DNA of 64,000 bases from NCBI GenBank assembly GCA_021775425.1, contig JAJFHX010000004.1, positions 248,001 to 312,000 of the forward strand, read 5' to 3'. The position numbers and the translations under genes are program-made. How positions within the stretch are numbered: the stretch's first letter is position 1; each line of letters begins with the position of its first letter. Positions 27,176 through 36,797 of the stretch are shown piece by piece. The notes beneath the pieces are model-generated. The model did no database searches and had not been told where the DNA came from. It saw only the letters and a program-made list of their open reading frames with translations. The stretch is from Hyphomicrobiales bacterium. Lineage in GTDB: Bacteria > Pseudomonadota > Alphaproteobacteria > Rhizobiales > HXMU1428-3.

Positions 27176-28525
27176 ATGGAAGCAATTACCAATATAATAA
27201 ATACTATAAATGGAATCGTGTGGGGGCCAATGATGTTGGTCCTTATTCTTGGTGTGGGCCTGTTCCTGCAACTCGGTCTCAAATTTATGCCGCTTTTTAA
27301 ACTCGGGGCCGGTTTTAAATTATTATGGAATGGCAGATACCCGCCACCTGATGACATGCAGGATGGTGAGTTACCGCCTTATCAGGCGCTGATGACCGCG
27401 CTTGCAGCCACCATCGGCACGGGTAATATTGCCGGTGTTGCCACAGCGATTTTTCTTGGTGGGCCAGGCGCTCTCTTCTGGATGTGGTGTACAGCCCTTG
27501 TTGGTATGGCGACAAAATTCGCTGAAGCTGTTCTTGCTGTGAAATACCGGGAAGTGGATGAAAACGGCAACCATGTTGGTGGCCCGATGTATTACATTAA
27601 AAATGGCCTTGGTAAAAAATGGGCGTGGATGGGCACTCTGTTTGCGATTTTTGGCACCATTGCCGGTTTTGGTATTGGCAATACTGTGCAATCCAACTCA
27701 GTTGCCGCCGTGCTTGAAAGCAATTTCGGCCTGCCGTTATGGCTTTCGGGCATCGTGCTGATGGTGCTCACGGGCGCTGTGCTGCTTGGTGGTATCAGAC
27801 GGATTGGTAGTGTGGCTGGTGCGCTTGTTCCGTTGATGGCGTTTTGCTATCTGATTGCCGGGTTGACCGTTCTGGCGATAAATTCATCTGCCATTCCGGC
27901 TGCGTTTGCGATGATCTTTACTCATGCCTTTACCGGTACTGCTGCTGAGGGCGGTTTTGCCGGTGCTGCTGTCTGGGCGGCGATCCGCTTTGGTGTGGCA
28001 CGCGGTGTGTTCTCTAACGAAGCCGGTCTTGGTAGTGCGCCGATTGCGCATGCTTCTGCACAGACCAAATATCCTGTGCGTCAGGGGCTGATTGCGATGC
28101 TTGGTACATTTATTGACACCATCATTGTCTGTACCATTACCGGTCTTGTTATCATCACTTCTGGTTTGTGGACCAGTGGCGAATCCGGTGCAGCCCTTAC
28201 CTCATCAGCCTTTGCTTCTGCATTGCCTGGTGTTGGTAATTATGTTGTGGCGATTGCACTGGCGATCTTTGCCTTTACCACAATTCTTGGCTGGAGCGTT
28301 TATGGTGAGCGGTGTGCGGAATATCTGTTTGGTGTAAAAAGCATCGTGCCGTTCCGTATCCTTTGGATCCTTGCTGTGCCAATCGGTGCTGTCAGTGGTC
28401 TTAACTTCATCTGGCTGCTTGCTGATACGCTCAACGCGATGATGGCGATACCGAACCTGATCGCACTGGCGCTGCTTAGCCCAGTGGTGTTCCAGCTTTC
28501 AAAGGAAGCGTTCAAGAAAGACTAG
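27176..28525 (+). CDS. Sodium:alanine/glycine symporter (AGCS family)
   Basis: An inner-membrane sodium-coupled amino acid carrier of about 449 residues with some 11 helices. Family motifs are ATIGTGNIAGVATAIFLGGPGALFWMW, KYREVDENGNHVGGPMYYI and GVARGVFSNEAGLGSAPIAHA. GGAGG lies six to eight bases before the ATG at 27176. It imports alanine, glycine or similar small amino acids. I looked upstream for a glycine riboswitch and did not find one. Confidence 0.95.
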   Translation: MEAITNIINTINGIVWGPMMLVLILGVGLFLQLGLKFMPLFKLGAGFKLLWNGRYPPPDDMQDGELPPYQALMTALAATIGTGNIAGVATAIFLGGPGALFWMWCTALVGMATKFAEAVLAVKYREVDENGNHVGGPMYYIKNGLGKKWAWMGTLFAIFGTIAGFGIGNTVQSNSVAAVLESNFGLPLWLSGIVLMVLTGAVLLGGIRRIGSVAGALVPLMAFCYLIAGLTVLAINSSAIPAAFAMIFTHAFTGTAAEGGFAGAAVWAAIRFGVARGVFSNEAGLGSAPIAHASAQTKYPVRQGLIAMLGTFIDTIIVCTITGLVIITSGLWTSGESGAALTSSAFASALPGVGNYVVAIALAIFAFTTILGWSVYGERCAEYLFGVKSIVPFRILWILAVPIGAVSGLNFIWLLADTLNAMMAIPNLIALALLSPVVFQLSKEAFKKD

Positions 28526-28597
28526 CTATCTCTATTGAGCTTTGGTTCAATGAGTAGCACGACTTAAAAGATAAAGTTAAGTCAGAACAAATTAATA

Positions 28598-28632
28598 GCC
28601 GCCAGCAGTGAAAATTGCTGGCGGCAATTTTA
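28598..28632. terminator. Terminator after the symporter gene
   Basis: Nine-bp stem GCCGCCAGC/GCTGGCGGC, loop about ten bases, followed by AATTTTAATT. The T-run is imperfect. It lies between convergent genes. Confidence 0.75.
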
Positions 28633-28669
28633 ATTCAGAGAATGCTTTCAGAATTTGTGCCTGATTAAA

Positions 28670-29425
28670 TTAGGCCTGTGATTTGACAGCGTGCAGCAAA
28701 TATTCCTGATTGCCTGTCTGTCCTTTGAGCGGTGAGGGAGTTGTGCCTTTGACCTGCCAGCCGGGCCTTGTATTTATCCATTCGCTAACCTGCTGCAAAG
28801 CGGTGTCGATGGCGTGTTGATCCCTGACGATGCCTTTTTTTCCAAGTGCTTTTCTGCCGACTTCAAATTGCGGTTTGACGAGGGCCAGCATCCAGCTCTC
28901 TTGTTCTGCCAGCTTCGTTGGGATTTCGAGTATTTTCATGAGTGAGATAAAGCTGACATCAACTGTGATGGCTGAGATGGGGTATTGGAACTGGTCACTT
29001 TTTAAATTTCGCGCGTCCTGCCCTTCCATTGATGTGACGCGATTATGATTGCGCAGGTCTTCATGCAACTGATCGTGGCCTACATCAATGGCGTAGACGT
29101 GTCTTGCATGATTTTGCACCAGTACTTCTGTAAAGCCGCCGGTGGAGGCGCCGAGGTCAAGCACAACACGGTCTTTACTATCCACACCGAAATGAGCGAT
29201 GGCATGGGATAATTTCAGAGCCGCGCGAGAGACAAACTGAGGGGCTTGTTTATCCAGCTTGATTGCAGCATCTGCCGCTATGATCTGCCCGGCTTTTTTG
29301 CACACCACACCGTTTACACTGACATGGCCACCCTTAATCAGGTCTCTTGCTTTTGATCTGGTTGGTGCGAGGTTTTGTTCCACCATCTGGCGATCAAGGC
29401 GTTGTTTCTGTTGTTCTTCGTCCAT
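28670..29425 (-). CDS. tlyA: TlyA-family rRNA 2'-O-methyltransferase
   Basis: A 251-residue RNA methyltransferase with an N-terminal S4 RNA-binding domain (RLDRQMVEQNLAPTRSKARDLIKGGHVSVNG) and an FtsJ/RrmJ fold. The SAM motif is VVLDLGASTGGFTEVLVQ, and the catalytic K-D-K-E-like residues are spread through VYAIDVGHDQL, DVSFIS and ALVKPQFE. In actinobacteria TlyA methylates cytidines in 16S and 23S rRNA and affects capreomycin sensitivity. The old name hemolysin A is misleading. In alphaproteobacteria it often lies near dxs, which is not seen here. The ribosome binding site is weak. Confidence 0.92.
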   Translation of the reverse strand: MDEEQQKQRLDRQMVEQNLAPTRSKARDLIKGGHVSVNGVVCKKAGQIIAADAAIKLDKQAPQFVSRAALKLSHAIAHFGVDSKDRVVLDLGASTGGFTEVLVQNHARHVYAIDVGHDQLHEDLRNHNRVTSMEGQDARNLKSDQFQYPISAITVDVSFISLMKILEIPTKLAEQESWMLALVKPQFEVGRKALGKKGIVRDQHAIDTALQQVSEWINTRPGWQVKGTTPSPLKGQTGNQEYLLHAVKSQA

Positions 29426-29614
29426 TTGTCATTGTTATCAGCTGTTTTAAACCGGACAAACTCAATTTTAAGTTTCTTGAGCGGTCTGCCTTTGTCTGGT
29501 TGTCGATGTTAAGAGATTTTAACAGGCTTTGTTGATAGTATCTGATTCTGTGATCTGGTGGTTGTCGCCAGCTTTAACTTACTGACCACTTTTAACTGAG
29601 CTCAGGATGGGTTG

Positions 29615-30556
29615 ATGAATTTTGAAAACTGGCCTTTGCGATCTGACCTGACCGCGGCATTGCTAAACTGGCAGGATTATTTGCTGGCTGAGCGAGACCT
29701 TGCACCCAAAACGCTGGAAAGTTATTTCAGGGATGTGCGTCAGTTTATAGGATATTTTCACCGCAAACATCAGGAAGACATCGGGCTTGCTGCATTGGAA
29801 GCTCTTGAGCCAAGAGACTTTCGAGGGTTTCTTGCGTTTCGGCGTGAAGCCGGGGCCTCAGACAGATCTGTTGCGCGGGCGCTTTCGGCTCTTCGGATGT
29901 TTTATCGGTTTTTAGAACGCCAGCACGGTATTTCGAATAAAGCATTATTACTAATTAATTCTCCTAAAATTTCACATTCAATTCCGAAACCCATTCCGGT
30001 AGATAAAGCGATGGAGAGCCTTGCCTCAACCGATATGGTGCGTGATGTGGCGGGCTGGATTTCAGACCGGGATGTGGCTGTGCTTTCACTATTATATGGG
30101 GCTGGGTTGCGCATTTCTGAAGCGTTAAACCTAACGCCCCCTGATGCTCCCGAGATTGAAGGCGGTGTGTTGCGGGTGGTTGGCAAAGGGGCTCGAGAGC
30201 GAAGCGTGCCGATATTGCCCATCGTTGGTGAAGCGGTGCAGGCTTATATTGCCTCCTGTCCGTTTGAGTTGGCTGATGATGAGGCTTTGTTCCGGGGTGA
30301 GCGAGGCGGCAAGCTTTCTCCCCGCATCATTCAATTACTGATGGCGAGGTTACGGCATGCGCTTAATCTGCCTGATACGGCGACACCGCATGCATTGCGG
30401 CATTCTTTTGCGACGCATTTGCTCGGTAAAGGCGCTGACCTTCGTCAGATTCAGGAATTACTTGGCCATGCCAGTCTTTCAACCACGCAGATTTATACTG
30501 AAGTTGACAGAGAGCAATTGCTGCGCATCTATGATGCGGCGCATCCTCGGTCCTGA
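29615..30556 (+). CDS. xerC: Tyrosine recombinase XerC
   Basis: Site-specific recombinase that resolves chromosome dimers at dif with XerD. The N-terminal SAM-like core-binding domain (LLNWQDYLLAERDLAPKTLESY) is followed by the catalytic domain with Arg in GAGLRISEAL, Lys in VVGKGARERSVP, H-x-x-R in PHALRHSFATHLL, His in LLGHASLSTTQ and the Tyr in IYTEV. The 313-residue length and its N-terminal sequence fit XerC better than XerD. The ATG at 29615 follows CAGGA. No att sites or cargo genes flank it, so it is the housekeeping enzyme, not an element integrase. Confidence 0.92.
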   Translation: MNFENWPLRSDLTAALLNWQDYLLAERDLAPKTLESYFRDVRQFIGYFHRKHQEDIGLAALEALEPRDFRGFLAFRREAGASDRSVARALSALRMFYRFLERQHGISNKALLLINSPKISHSIPKPIPVDKAMESLASTDMVRDVAGWISDRDVAVLSLLYGAGLRISEALNLTPPDAPEIEGGVLRVVGKGARERSVPILPIVGEAVQAYIASCPFELADDEALFRGERGGKLSPRIIQLLMARLRHALNLPDTATPHALRHSFATHLLGKGADLRQIQELLGHASLSTTQIYTEVDREQLLRIYDAAHPRS

Positions 30557-30596
30557 ACGGGTGATTGAGATTATTTATCGTCTATCAATGGCAGAT

Positions 30597-31103
30597 TTAC
30601 TGTTCCGGATGCAGGTAATATGACTGCTTTGTCGGCGGGCGGCGCTCATCACGGTAGATGGTTTCAACATCAACCTTTAACAATCCTGATTCCTGATTGA
30701 GTTTTAATTTGCGAACCGTGGCAAAGGCGCTGAAGGTGACCCACATTTCACCGTTTGGCTGAGTTTCCCCTTTGGCGCGGCCCCAGATGCATTCTGTTCG
30801 GGCGCATTGCATATATCCGCGTACAATCCACAGAGACGCTGACAGCGGATCATAGGCTTTAATCGGCTTCTCACCACAATTATAATCAATTTTGAGGCGT
30901 GAGAGTTCATTTAACTCAGGCTCTGCATTTATCCAGGTGGTGGCTAGAGCTGGCCGCTCGCAAGCTACGGCTTCATTGACTTTAGCCATGAGCAACAAAG
31001 TTATGAAAAAGCAAAAAATATAGACCAGCCACTTACCGCCAACCATGCAGTCTGCTGCCAGGCGACATTTCAATAAAAATGCTGATTTTAGCCGTTTTTC
31101 CAT
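30597..31103 (-). CDS. Hypothetical exported protein
   Basis: A 168-residue protein with a long basic N-terminus and one hydrophobic helix (about 24-42), probably a signal peptide or anchor. The roughly 120-residue mature part has four cysteines (ACERP, YNCGE, MQCARTEC) and an all-beta look. An internal ATG (Met20) would give a shorter signal peptide. I do not recognise the family. It is convergent with xerC and followed upstream by another small secreted protein gene on the same strand. Confidence 0.6.
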   Translation of the reverse strand: MEKRLKSAFLLKCRLAADCMVGGKWLVYIFCFFITLLLMAKVNEAVACERPALATTWINAEPELNELSRLKIDYNCGEKPIKAYDPLSASLWIVRGYMQCARTECIWGRAKGETQPNGEMWVTFSAFATVRKLKLNQESGLLKVDVETIYRDERRPPTKQSYYLHPEQ

Positions 31104-31192
31104 GGCTTCAGAATATCAGAGCCGGGTAAATAGTTGCTAAACCATTTATTTAAACTTTTTCCAGAATGGAGAATCGGTTTTTTGTGATGTGT

Positions 31193-31483
31193 TTAGCGGC
31201 TAAAACTGCTTTGGCAGGAGGCAAAACAGGCATTCAGCTTTTTCTGGCAGGCCCCTGTATTACCTGAGCTATAACAGGCTTTGGAGCGGGCCCGGCAGGA
31301 TGCCATACAGGACTGTAGCGCTTTGACTTTACTGTTGGCCTGAGCATCAGGCACCGGGTATGGCTGTGTAGCCGCTATGGCGGCAACAAATGCTAAAATT
31401 CCCAGTATGATAATCGTTTTATAGCGCAATGAATGTGTCCTTCTGCCCCAATTTGCTGTTAAAATATTTGGTTTATACCGCAT
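31193..31483 (-). CDS. Small secreted protein with a mirror-symmetric six-Cys motif
   Basis: Ninety-six residues. A basic N-terminus and hydrophobic segment (about 22-40, ending PDAQA) form a signal peptide. The mature part of about 45 residues has six cysteines spaced C-x3-C-x6-C-x8-C-x6-C-x3-C, a perfectly mirrored pattern. That fits two helices held by disulfides, a helical hairpin. I do not know a named family. The ribosome binding site is weak, but codon use and the signal peptide support a real gene. Confidence 0.6.
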   Translation of the reverse strand: MRYKPNILTANWGRRTHSLRYKTIIILGILAFVAAIAATQPYPVPDAQANSKVKALQSCMASCRARSKACYSSGNTGACQKKLNACFASCQSSFSR

Positions 31484-31673
31484 TTATCTAAGTTGAAACA
31501 TTTGTTTTCAATTTTCATATATGCTGCCTCTATCGCAGCCAATACGGATACATTAACCAAACCAGAATGAACTTGAGCTGAATATTTCGCCTGAGTATGC
31601 TAAATTGTTAGATAGATTGCAATGGCAAGCCAGAAATTTGCAGTAAGCTGATTAATTTTTAAGGAGTAGTTTC

Positions 31674-32315
31674 ATGAGCTTAGGTCGCAGAACCTTTCTT
31701 CAGGCGGGGGCTTTATTTGGTGCTTTGCTAGCCAGTGGCATGCGCTCAGTTAATTTACAGGCTGCTTCAAATGATGAGGAAGTGCTGAAAGGCGGGAACG
31801 GCCTTTATACCCAGCCATGGTTTGAGGATGGCTTTCTTGAGCTTGGAGATGAGATTAAAACGGCAGAAGCTGACGGAAAACTGCTGGCGATTATCTATGA
31901 GCAGGAAGGCTGCCCCTATTGTAAAGAACTGCACAAGGTGAACCTTCGGGATCCGATCATTAAAGAGTTTATGCAGAAACATTTCAGGGTGATCCAACTG
32001 GACATCAGGGGCGACAGGGAAGTGACAGATTTTTCTGGCAAAAAATATTCTGAAAAAGAATTTTGCCGGGTTTATCAGGTTAATTTTACGCCGACTGTCA
32101 GCTTTTTCCCGCCGGAGCCCTCTGCTGTTGAAAATAAAACGGGGCGTGAGACTGAGGCGTTCCGCCTTACCGGATATTGGAAGCCATTTCATTTTGAGAC
32201 CGTTTTACGTTTTGTACACAGTGGCTCTTATAAGAAAGATACATTACAGAACTATCTGAGAGACCGGCTGCATGAACTGGAAAAAAAGGGCAAACAACCC
32301 AAGGTCTGGAATTAA
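31674..32315 (+). CDS. Exported thioredoxin-fold protein (SoxW-like), probable Tat substrate
   Basis: A 213-residue periplasmic protein. The N-terminus LGRRTFLQAGALFGALLASG is a Tat-type signal with twin arginines. The thioredoxin_2/SoxW-like domain has the redox motif EGCPYCKEL (CPYC) and the cis-Pro segment FTPTVSFF. AAGGAG lies seven bases before the ATG. Such proteins reduce or oxidise periplasmic cysteines, and in sulfur oxidisers SoxW serves the Sox system, which is not present in this window. The nearby Cys-rich secreted proteins on the other strand could be clients, which is speculation. Confidence 0.85.
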   Translation: MSLGRRTFLQAGALFGALLASGMRSVNLQAASNDEEVLKGGNGLYTQPWFEDGFLELGDEIKTAEADGKLLAIIYEQEGCPYCKELHKVNLRDPIIKEFMQKHFRVIQLDIRGDREVTDFSGKKYSEKEFCRVYQVNFTPTVSFFPPEPSAVENKTGRETEAFRLTGYWKPFHFETVLRFVHSGSYKKDTLQNYLRDRLHELEKKGKQPKVWN

Positions 32316-32459
32316 ATCTTTGATCCTGTTTGCCTGAATATTGCTTTGTTGCCGGCAACTCGCTTCATTTATTGTGACGCTACTGATAGTGATGCTGCCC
32401 ATAACTTTATCTTCTTTGAAATTGTATGACATTAATGACGAGTGAAAGTGCCCTGTTAA

Positions 32460-34613
32460 ATGGAGATTGAGGACAAAGATAAGCGGCATGAAACTATTGA
32501 AGCTGGCACTCAATATGAAACGGCAAATGCAAAATCCTCCGCCTCAGACTTAACCTCATCCGAGGTCCGATCATCCAGACCGGGAAGTGGCAAGGCGACA
32601 AAAACCTTAGACGCCAACACTGATGGTCATTTCATGGAGCGGTCACGGGTTGCGCAATATCTGATATCTCTTCCACGCACAATCAAAAGCGCTATTCTGA
32701 TGGCGGCTGACTGGAGCTTGCTATGTTTTGCGCTTTGGTGTGCGTATAGTCTGCGTTTGGGGGAGCTTTATTTGCCGGCAACGGCCACATTGTTTGCGCT
32801 GTTAATTTCTGCGCCGACCTTTGGTGTTTTATGCTTTCAATATAATGGACTTTACCGCATGGTGACGCGCTATGTCGGTCGGCGCGGCGCTGTGACGATT
32901 GTAATTTCCGTTGTGATCTCAGTTCTGTTGTGGTGTCTGGTGATCTTTATGGGGCAGTTCACACTCTCGAGCATTCCTCGTTCTGTTGTGGTGATGTATG
33001 GGTTGTTTGCGGTGCTGTTTGTCTGGGGTAGCCGGCGTGTAATTTCATTTTTGCTGAATGATTACATTTCACGAAGCCTTAATCCGGATGAAGTGAGCGC
33101 AAGGCCGGTTTTAATTTATGGTGTCGGTGAAGAAGGCCGCCAGCTCTATCAGGATCTGGTGCGATCACCAGAATATAAGCTGGCTGGATTTGTTGATGAT
33201 AATGAAACTTTGTGGCGCCAGAATATTTACGGGGTCAAAGTCTTTAACCCGAAGCAGATTGAAAGCCTGATCAAAAGCCAGAAAATTGAAGAAATTTTCC
33301 TTGCTGACCCGGCACTATCCCGCAAAATCAAACGTAACCTAATCAACGTGCTGGCGCCTTATTCTGTCAGTGTGAAAGCGCTGCCTGCGTTACATGATAT
33401 TGCTTCCGGTAAAGTGCAGATTTCAGACCTGCGCTCAATCGGACTTAATGATTTGCTTGGTCGGCGATCTGTGCCGCCGAAACAGACATTGCTCCTAAAA
33501 ACCGTGCGTGAAAAGGTGGTGATGATTACCGGAGCTGGTGGCTCTATTGGCTCTGAAATCGCCCGGCAGGTGGCCGGTCTCGAACCCACAAAGCTGATTT
33601 TGCTGGAGTGTTCAGAGCTCGCTCTTTTTGAAATTGAGCGGGAAACCAGACGCGTTGTTCAGCGGCAACTCGCCAGAGGTGAAATTGAGGCTGAACAAAA
33701 GTGCGAGATCATTTCTGTGCTTGGTTCCGTGCTTGATGAAGCGCTCATTTCCAGCACTATTCAGGATCACGGCGTGAATACGATCTTTCATGCTGCTGCC
33801 TATAAGCATGTGCCGATTGTTGAAGATAACCCGTTTGCCGGTGTTGAGAATAATGTTTTCGGAACCAGAGCAACCGCGAGAGCTGCACAACAGAACGGCG
33901 TTGAGCATTTTGTTTTAATTTCCACCGATAAGGCTGTTCGGCCAACAAATGTAATGGGGGCAAGCAAACGGGTTGCTGAACTGGTTTTGCAGGCGCTGGC
34001 CGAGGAAAATGACACGAAAACCATTTTTACTATGGTGCGCTTTGGCAATGTGCTTGGTTCATCTGGTAGTGTTGTCGCACGGTTTCAGGAGCAGATTAAA
34101 AATGGCGGGCCGGTCACGGTGACTGATCCTGAGATCATTCGCTATTTCATGACCATTCCAGAAGCGGCACAACTTGTTATTCAGGCGGGCGGGCTCGCGA
34201 GGGGCGGGGATGTGTTTGTGCTTGATATGGGTTTGCCGGTCAAGATTGTTGACCTTGCAAAAGCGATGATCAATCTTTCCGGGCTTGAAGTTGCGGATGA
34301 ACAAAACCCGGATGGTGATATTGCGATTGAATATATTGGCCTTCGGGATGGTGAGAAGTTATATGAAGAATTGCTGATTAATGAAAACTGTTCGCCAACG
34401 GACCATGTCAGCATCATTCGCAACCATGAGAATTTCTTAGCCCCCAAAGAGCTTGATGAGAAATTGCTGCTTCTAGCTGATGCAATTTCTGATTTTGACA
34501 GAAAAGCCCTTGAAGCTTTGCTCAATGAAATGGTTGAGGGGTATCAATCCAGCTTCATTGTCAGTGAAACCACAGAGATGAGCGGTGCTATCACTAAGGC
34601 ACAAAGCTTTTAA
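32460..34613 (+). CDS. CapD/WbpM-type nucleotide-sugar dehydratase/epimerase, membrane-bound
   Basis: A 717-residue inner-membrane enzyme. A 55-residue polar N-terminal tail leads to four helices (about 75-190), a CoA-binding/Rossmann-like domain (VLIYGVGEEGRQLY), and a long-chain SDR domain with MITGAGGSIGSEIARQV. The active-site segment is STDKAVRPTNVMGASKR, where the usual SDR Tyr is replaced by Met (the S-M-K triad known from WbpM). Such enzymes convert UDP-GlcNAc to 4-keto-6-deoxy sugars for O-antigen, capsule or glycan synthesis. An alternative ATG at 32634 would remove the polar tail. A glycosyltransferase gene follows. Confidence 0.9.
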   Translation: MEIEDKDKRHETIEAGTQYETANAKSSASDLTSSEVRSSRPGSGKATKTLDANTDGHFMERSRVAQYLISLPRTIKSAILMAADWSLLCFALWCAYSLRLGELYLPATATLFALLISAPTFGVLCFQYNGLYRMVTRYVGRRGAVTIVISVVISVLLWCLVIFMGQFTLSSIPRSVVVMYGLFAVLFVWGSRRVISFLLNDYISRSLNPDEVSARPVLIYGVGEEGRQLYQDLVRSPEYKLAGFVDDNETLWRQNIYGVKVFNPKQIESLIKSQKIEEIFLADPALSRKIKRNLINVLAPYSVSVKALPALHDIASGKVQISDLRSIGLNDLLGRRSVPPKQTLLLKTVREKVVMITGAGGSIGSEIARQVAGLEPTKLILLECSELALFEIERETRRVVQRQLARGEIEAEQKCEIISVLGSVLDEALISSTIQDHGVNTIFHAAAYKHVPIVEDNPFAGVENNVFGTRATARAAQQNGVEHFVLISTDKAVRPTNVMGASKRVAELVLQALAEENDTKTIFTMVRFGNVLGSSGSVVARFQEQIKNGGPVTVTDPEIIRYFMTIPEAAQLVIQAGGLARGGDVFVLDMGLPVKIVDLAKAMINLSGLEVADEQNPDGDIAIEYIGLRDGEKLYEELLINENCSPTDHVSIIRNHENFLAPKELDEKLLLLADAISDFDRKALEALLNEMVEGYQSSFIVSETTEMSGAITKAQSF

Positions 34614-34749
34614 GACTTCAGGTTTCTGAATTCTGTTTTGCCCGCTTTATTAAATCCATAAAAGTTGTTGTTGAGATTGCCTGACTTTTGTTGGCATGAT
34701 GGATGTTTGCGTATCAACAAAGGCAGACAATTAATCATACTCGGATTTA

Positions 34750-36693
34750 ATGAGCTCTATGGATCGACCAAATCATACCGGAATAACTCAACAGAGATTT
34801 CAGATGTTGCCGCAGGACATTGAAGAGCTCAGGCAATTGATTGTAAACCGTTTTGTTGATGCTGAACAATTTGAACTAGCACTCACCAGGGCGGTTCAGG
34901 CTGGTGTGCCGGTGGACGGTTTGCTGGTCGCGGAAGGGCTGATGGATGAAGACGTTTATTTCCGTGCCCTTTCTGAACGTGTTGGTGTTGGATTTATCTC
35001 TCATGCTCAGCGCGTTCAGCTGTTGCCTGCAATTTCTGACCTGCCTTTGCTGCAAAGCCGGTTTGATTATATCAAGATCAATGCGATGGAGGGGATTGCG
35101 ATTTGCGGGTTTGGCGTTGGCCCAACCAAACTTCGGCAGGAAATAGAGGCTCTCAGGAAAAGTGTTTCGATCTCACCTGCCTCTCAGCCTATCAGACAGA
35201 TTTTTCTCACAACTTTCAGGGCGGCACAAGCACGATATGCAGAACAGTTCCGCGCGCAATTGTGCGAAAAAGCGGTTAACGGGCTTTATGCCAGCAAGCC
35301 AGCTGAAAGTGCCAAGGGTGGATTAAGTTATTCCCAGATTATTGGACTGACGCTGCTGCTGATCGCCGTTTCATTCGGTGCCTTTCAGGATTTTTACAAG
35401 GCTGCATTTGTGGTTTCCTGCGGATTTGCGGTTTTCTTTTTCTTTGTGATCGCGCTGCGTATTGCCGCCGTTCTGCAACAAAAATCTCTCGCATTGTTAT
35501 TTCGCGCTGAGCCTTCCGGCTTTAAGCGCAATGATCAGGACCTGCCGGTTTATACATTACTGGTACCGCTTTTTCGTGAAACAACAATTTTAAAGCAGCT
35601 TGTCACAGCGCTTGAGGAGCTGGAATACCCCAAGGCCAAGCTTGATATTAAATTACTGCTTGAGGAAGTTGACCGGGAGACGATCGCCGCCGTTCAGGCG
35701 ATGAACCTGCCGCGATATTTCCATATTCTGATTGTGCCGGATTGTCAGCCGCGGACCAAGCCGAAGGCTCTAAATTACGGGCTACAATTTGCAGAAGGCT
35801 CATATCTGGTGATATATGACGCGGAAGACATTCCAGAGCCGGACCAGCTGCGCAAGGCTTTATCGTTATTTGCCAGACACGGTACAAAACCGAAATCATC
35901 ACGGAATACCGCGGAGCTGGCAACGGTTCAGGCGAAGCTTAATTTTTATAACCCACAGCAAAACTGGCTGACCCAGCAGTTTACCGTGGAATACGGCTCT
36001 TTATTTGACGGGTTGCTGCCATGCTATTTCAATCTTGGATTTCCAATTCCGCTTGGGGGCACATCTAACCATTTTAAACGAGATATCCTTGAGCAGGTTG
36101 GCGGTTGGGATGCCTATAATGTGACGGAAGATGCTGACCTTGGCATGCGGCTTTACAGGCGGGGGTATCGCTCTGCCATTCTTGATTCAACCACATATGA
36201 AGAGGCGTGCTCAGGGTTTAAAAACTGGCTCTTTCAGAGAACGCGCTGGCTTAAGGGCTGGATGCAAACCTATTATGTGCATATGCGCACGCCGGTTCAA
36301 TTATTCAGAGAGCTTGGTTTATGGCGTTTTATCGGCTTTCAGGCGATTATAGGCGGGCCGATATTTTCCAGTCTTGTTCATCCTTTTTTTGTTTTCCTGC
36401 TGATATGGCAAACGCCTTATGACACGCTGCCTTCTGGGGTGAGTGATGGCGGGCTTTGGGTGCTTTCACTGTTTAACCTTGGGGCCGGATATATCGCCGC
36501 GATGTGGCTTGGGCTGGTCACGCTCAGGTTTCGGAATTTAACCGGCTTTATCGCTAGTATTTTAACGCTCCCGCTTTATTGGTTGCTGATTTCTCTCGCC
36601 AGCTACCGGGCGTTGTTGCAACTGGTTTATGCCCCGTTTCGCTGGGAAAAAACCGACCATAAAGGCCGGCTTGAGAAAAATAATCAACTCTGA
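34750..36693 (+). CDS. Membrane GT2 glycosyltransferase with N-terminal MshEN-like domain
   Basis: A 647-residue protein. Residues about 20-130 resemble the GSPII_E_N/MshEN domain (LLVAEGLMDEDVYFRALSERVGVGFI), which in other proteins binds cyclic-di-GMP. Two helices follow at about 195-240. The GT2 catalytic domain has YTLLVPLFRE, VIYDAEDIPEP (DxD), GGTSNHFKR, TEDADLG and the QRTRWLKGW (QxxRW) motif of processive synthases. Three or four helices close it. It should polymerise or transfer sugars across the inner membrane. A receiver-domain gene follows 104 bases later. The substrate is unknown. Confidence 0.87.
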   Translation: MSSMDRPNHTGITQQRFQMLPQDIEELRQLIVNRFVDAEQFELALTRAVQAGVPVDGLLVAEGLMDEDVYFRALSERVGVGFISHAQRVQLLPAISDLPLLQSRFDYIKINAMEGIAICGFGVGPTKLRQEIEALRKSVSISPASQPIRQIFLTTFRAAQARYAEQFRAQLCEKAVNGLYASKPAESAKGGLSYSQIIGLTLLLIAVSFGAFQDFYKAAFVVSCGFAVFFFFVIALRIAAVLQQKSLALLFRAEPSGFKRNDQDLPVYTLLVPLFRETTILKQLVTALEELEYPKAKLDIKLLLEEVDRETIAAVQAMNLPRYFHILIVPDCQPRTKPKALNYGLQFAEGSYLVIYDAEDIPEPDQLRKALSLFARHGTKPKSSRNTAELATVQAKLNFYNPQQNWLTQQFTVEYGSLFDGLLPCYFNLGFPIPLGGTSNHFKRDILEQVGGWDAYNVTEDADLGMRLYRRGYRSAILDSTTYEEACSGFKNWLFQRTRWLKGWMQTYYVHMRTPVQLFRELGLWRFIGFQAIIGGPIFSSLVHPFFVFLLIWQTPYDTLPSGVSDGGLWVLSLFNLGAGYIAAMWLGLVTLRFRNLTGFIASILTLPLYWLLISLASYRALLQLVYAPFRWEKTDHKGRLEKNNQL

Positions 36694-36797
36694 GCGGATC
36701 TATTTTAAATTTATTAACTGATTGGCTGGCATAGTTAATTTTATTGTATTTGATTTGGCCTGATGTTAACGGCCAGATTTGTTTTAGGGACACTCAG

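Noticed and set aside
28670-29425. Hemolysin A toxin
   Set aside because: The S4 plus FtsJ domains show an rRNA methyltransferase; the toxin name is historical.
29615-30556. Integrase of a genomic island
   Set aside because: Sequence and length are those of housekeeping XerC, and no att repeats, tRNA or cargo genes flank it.
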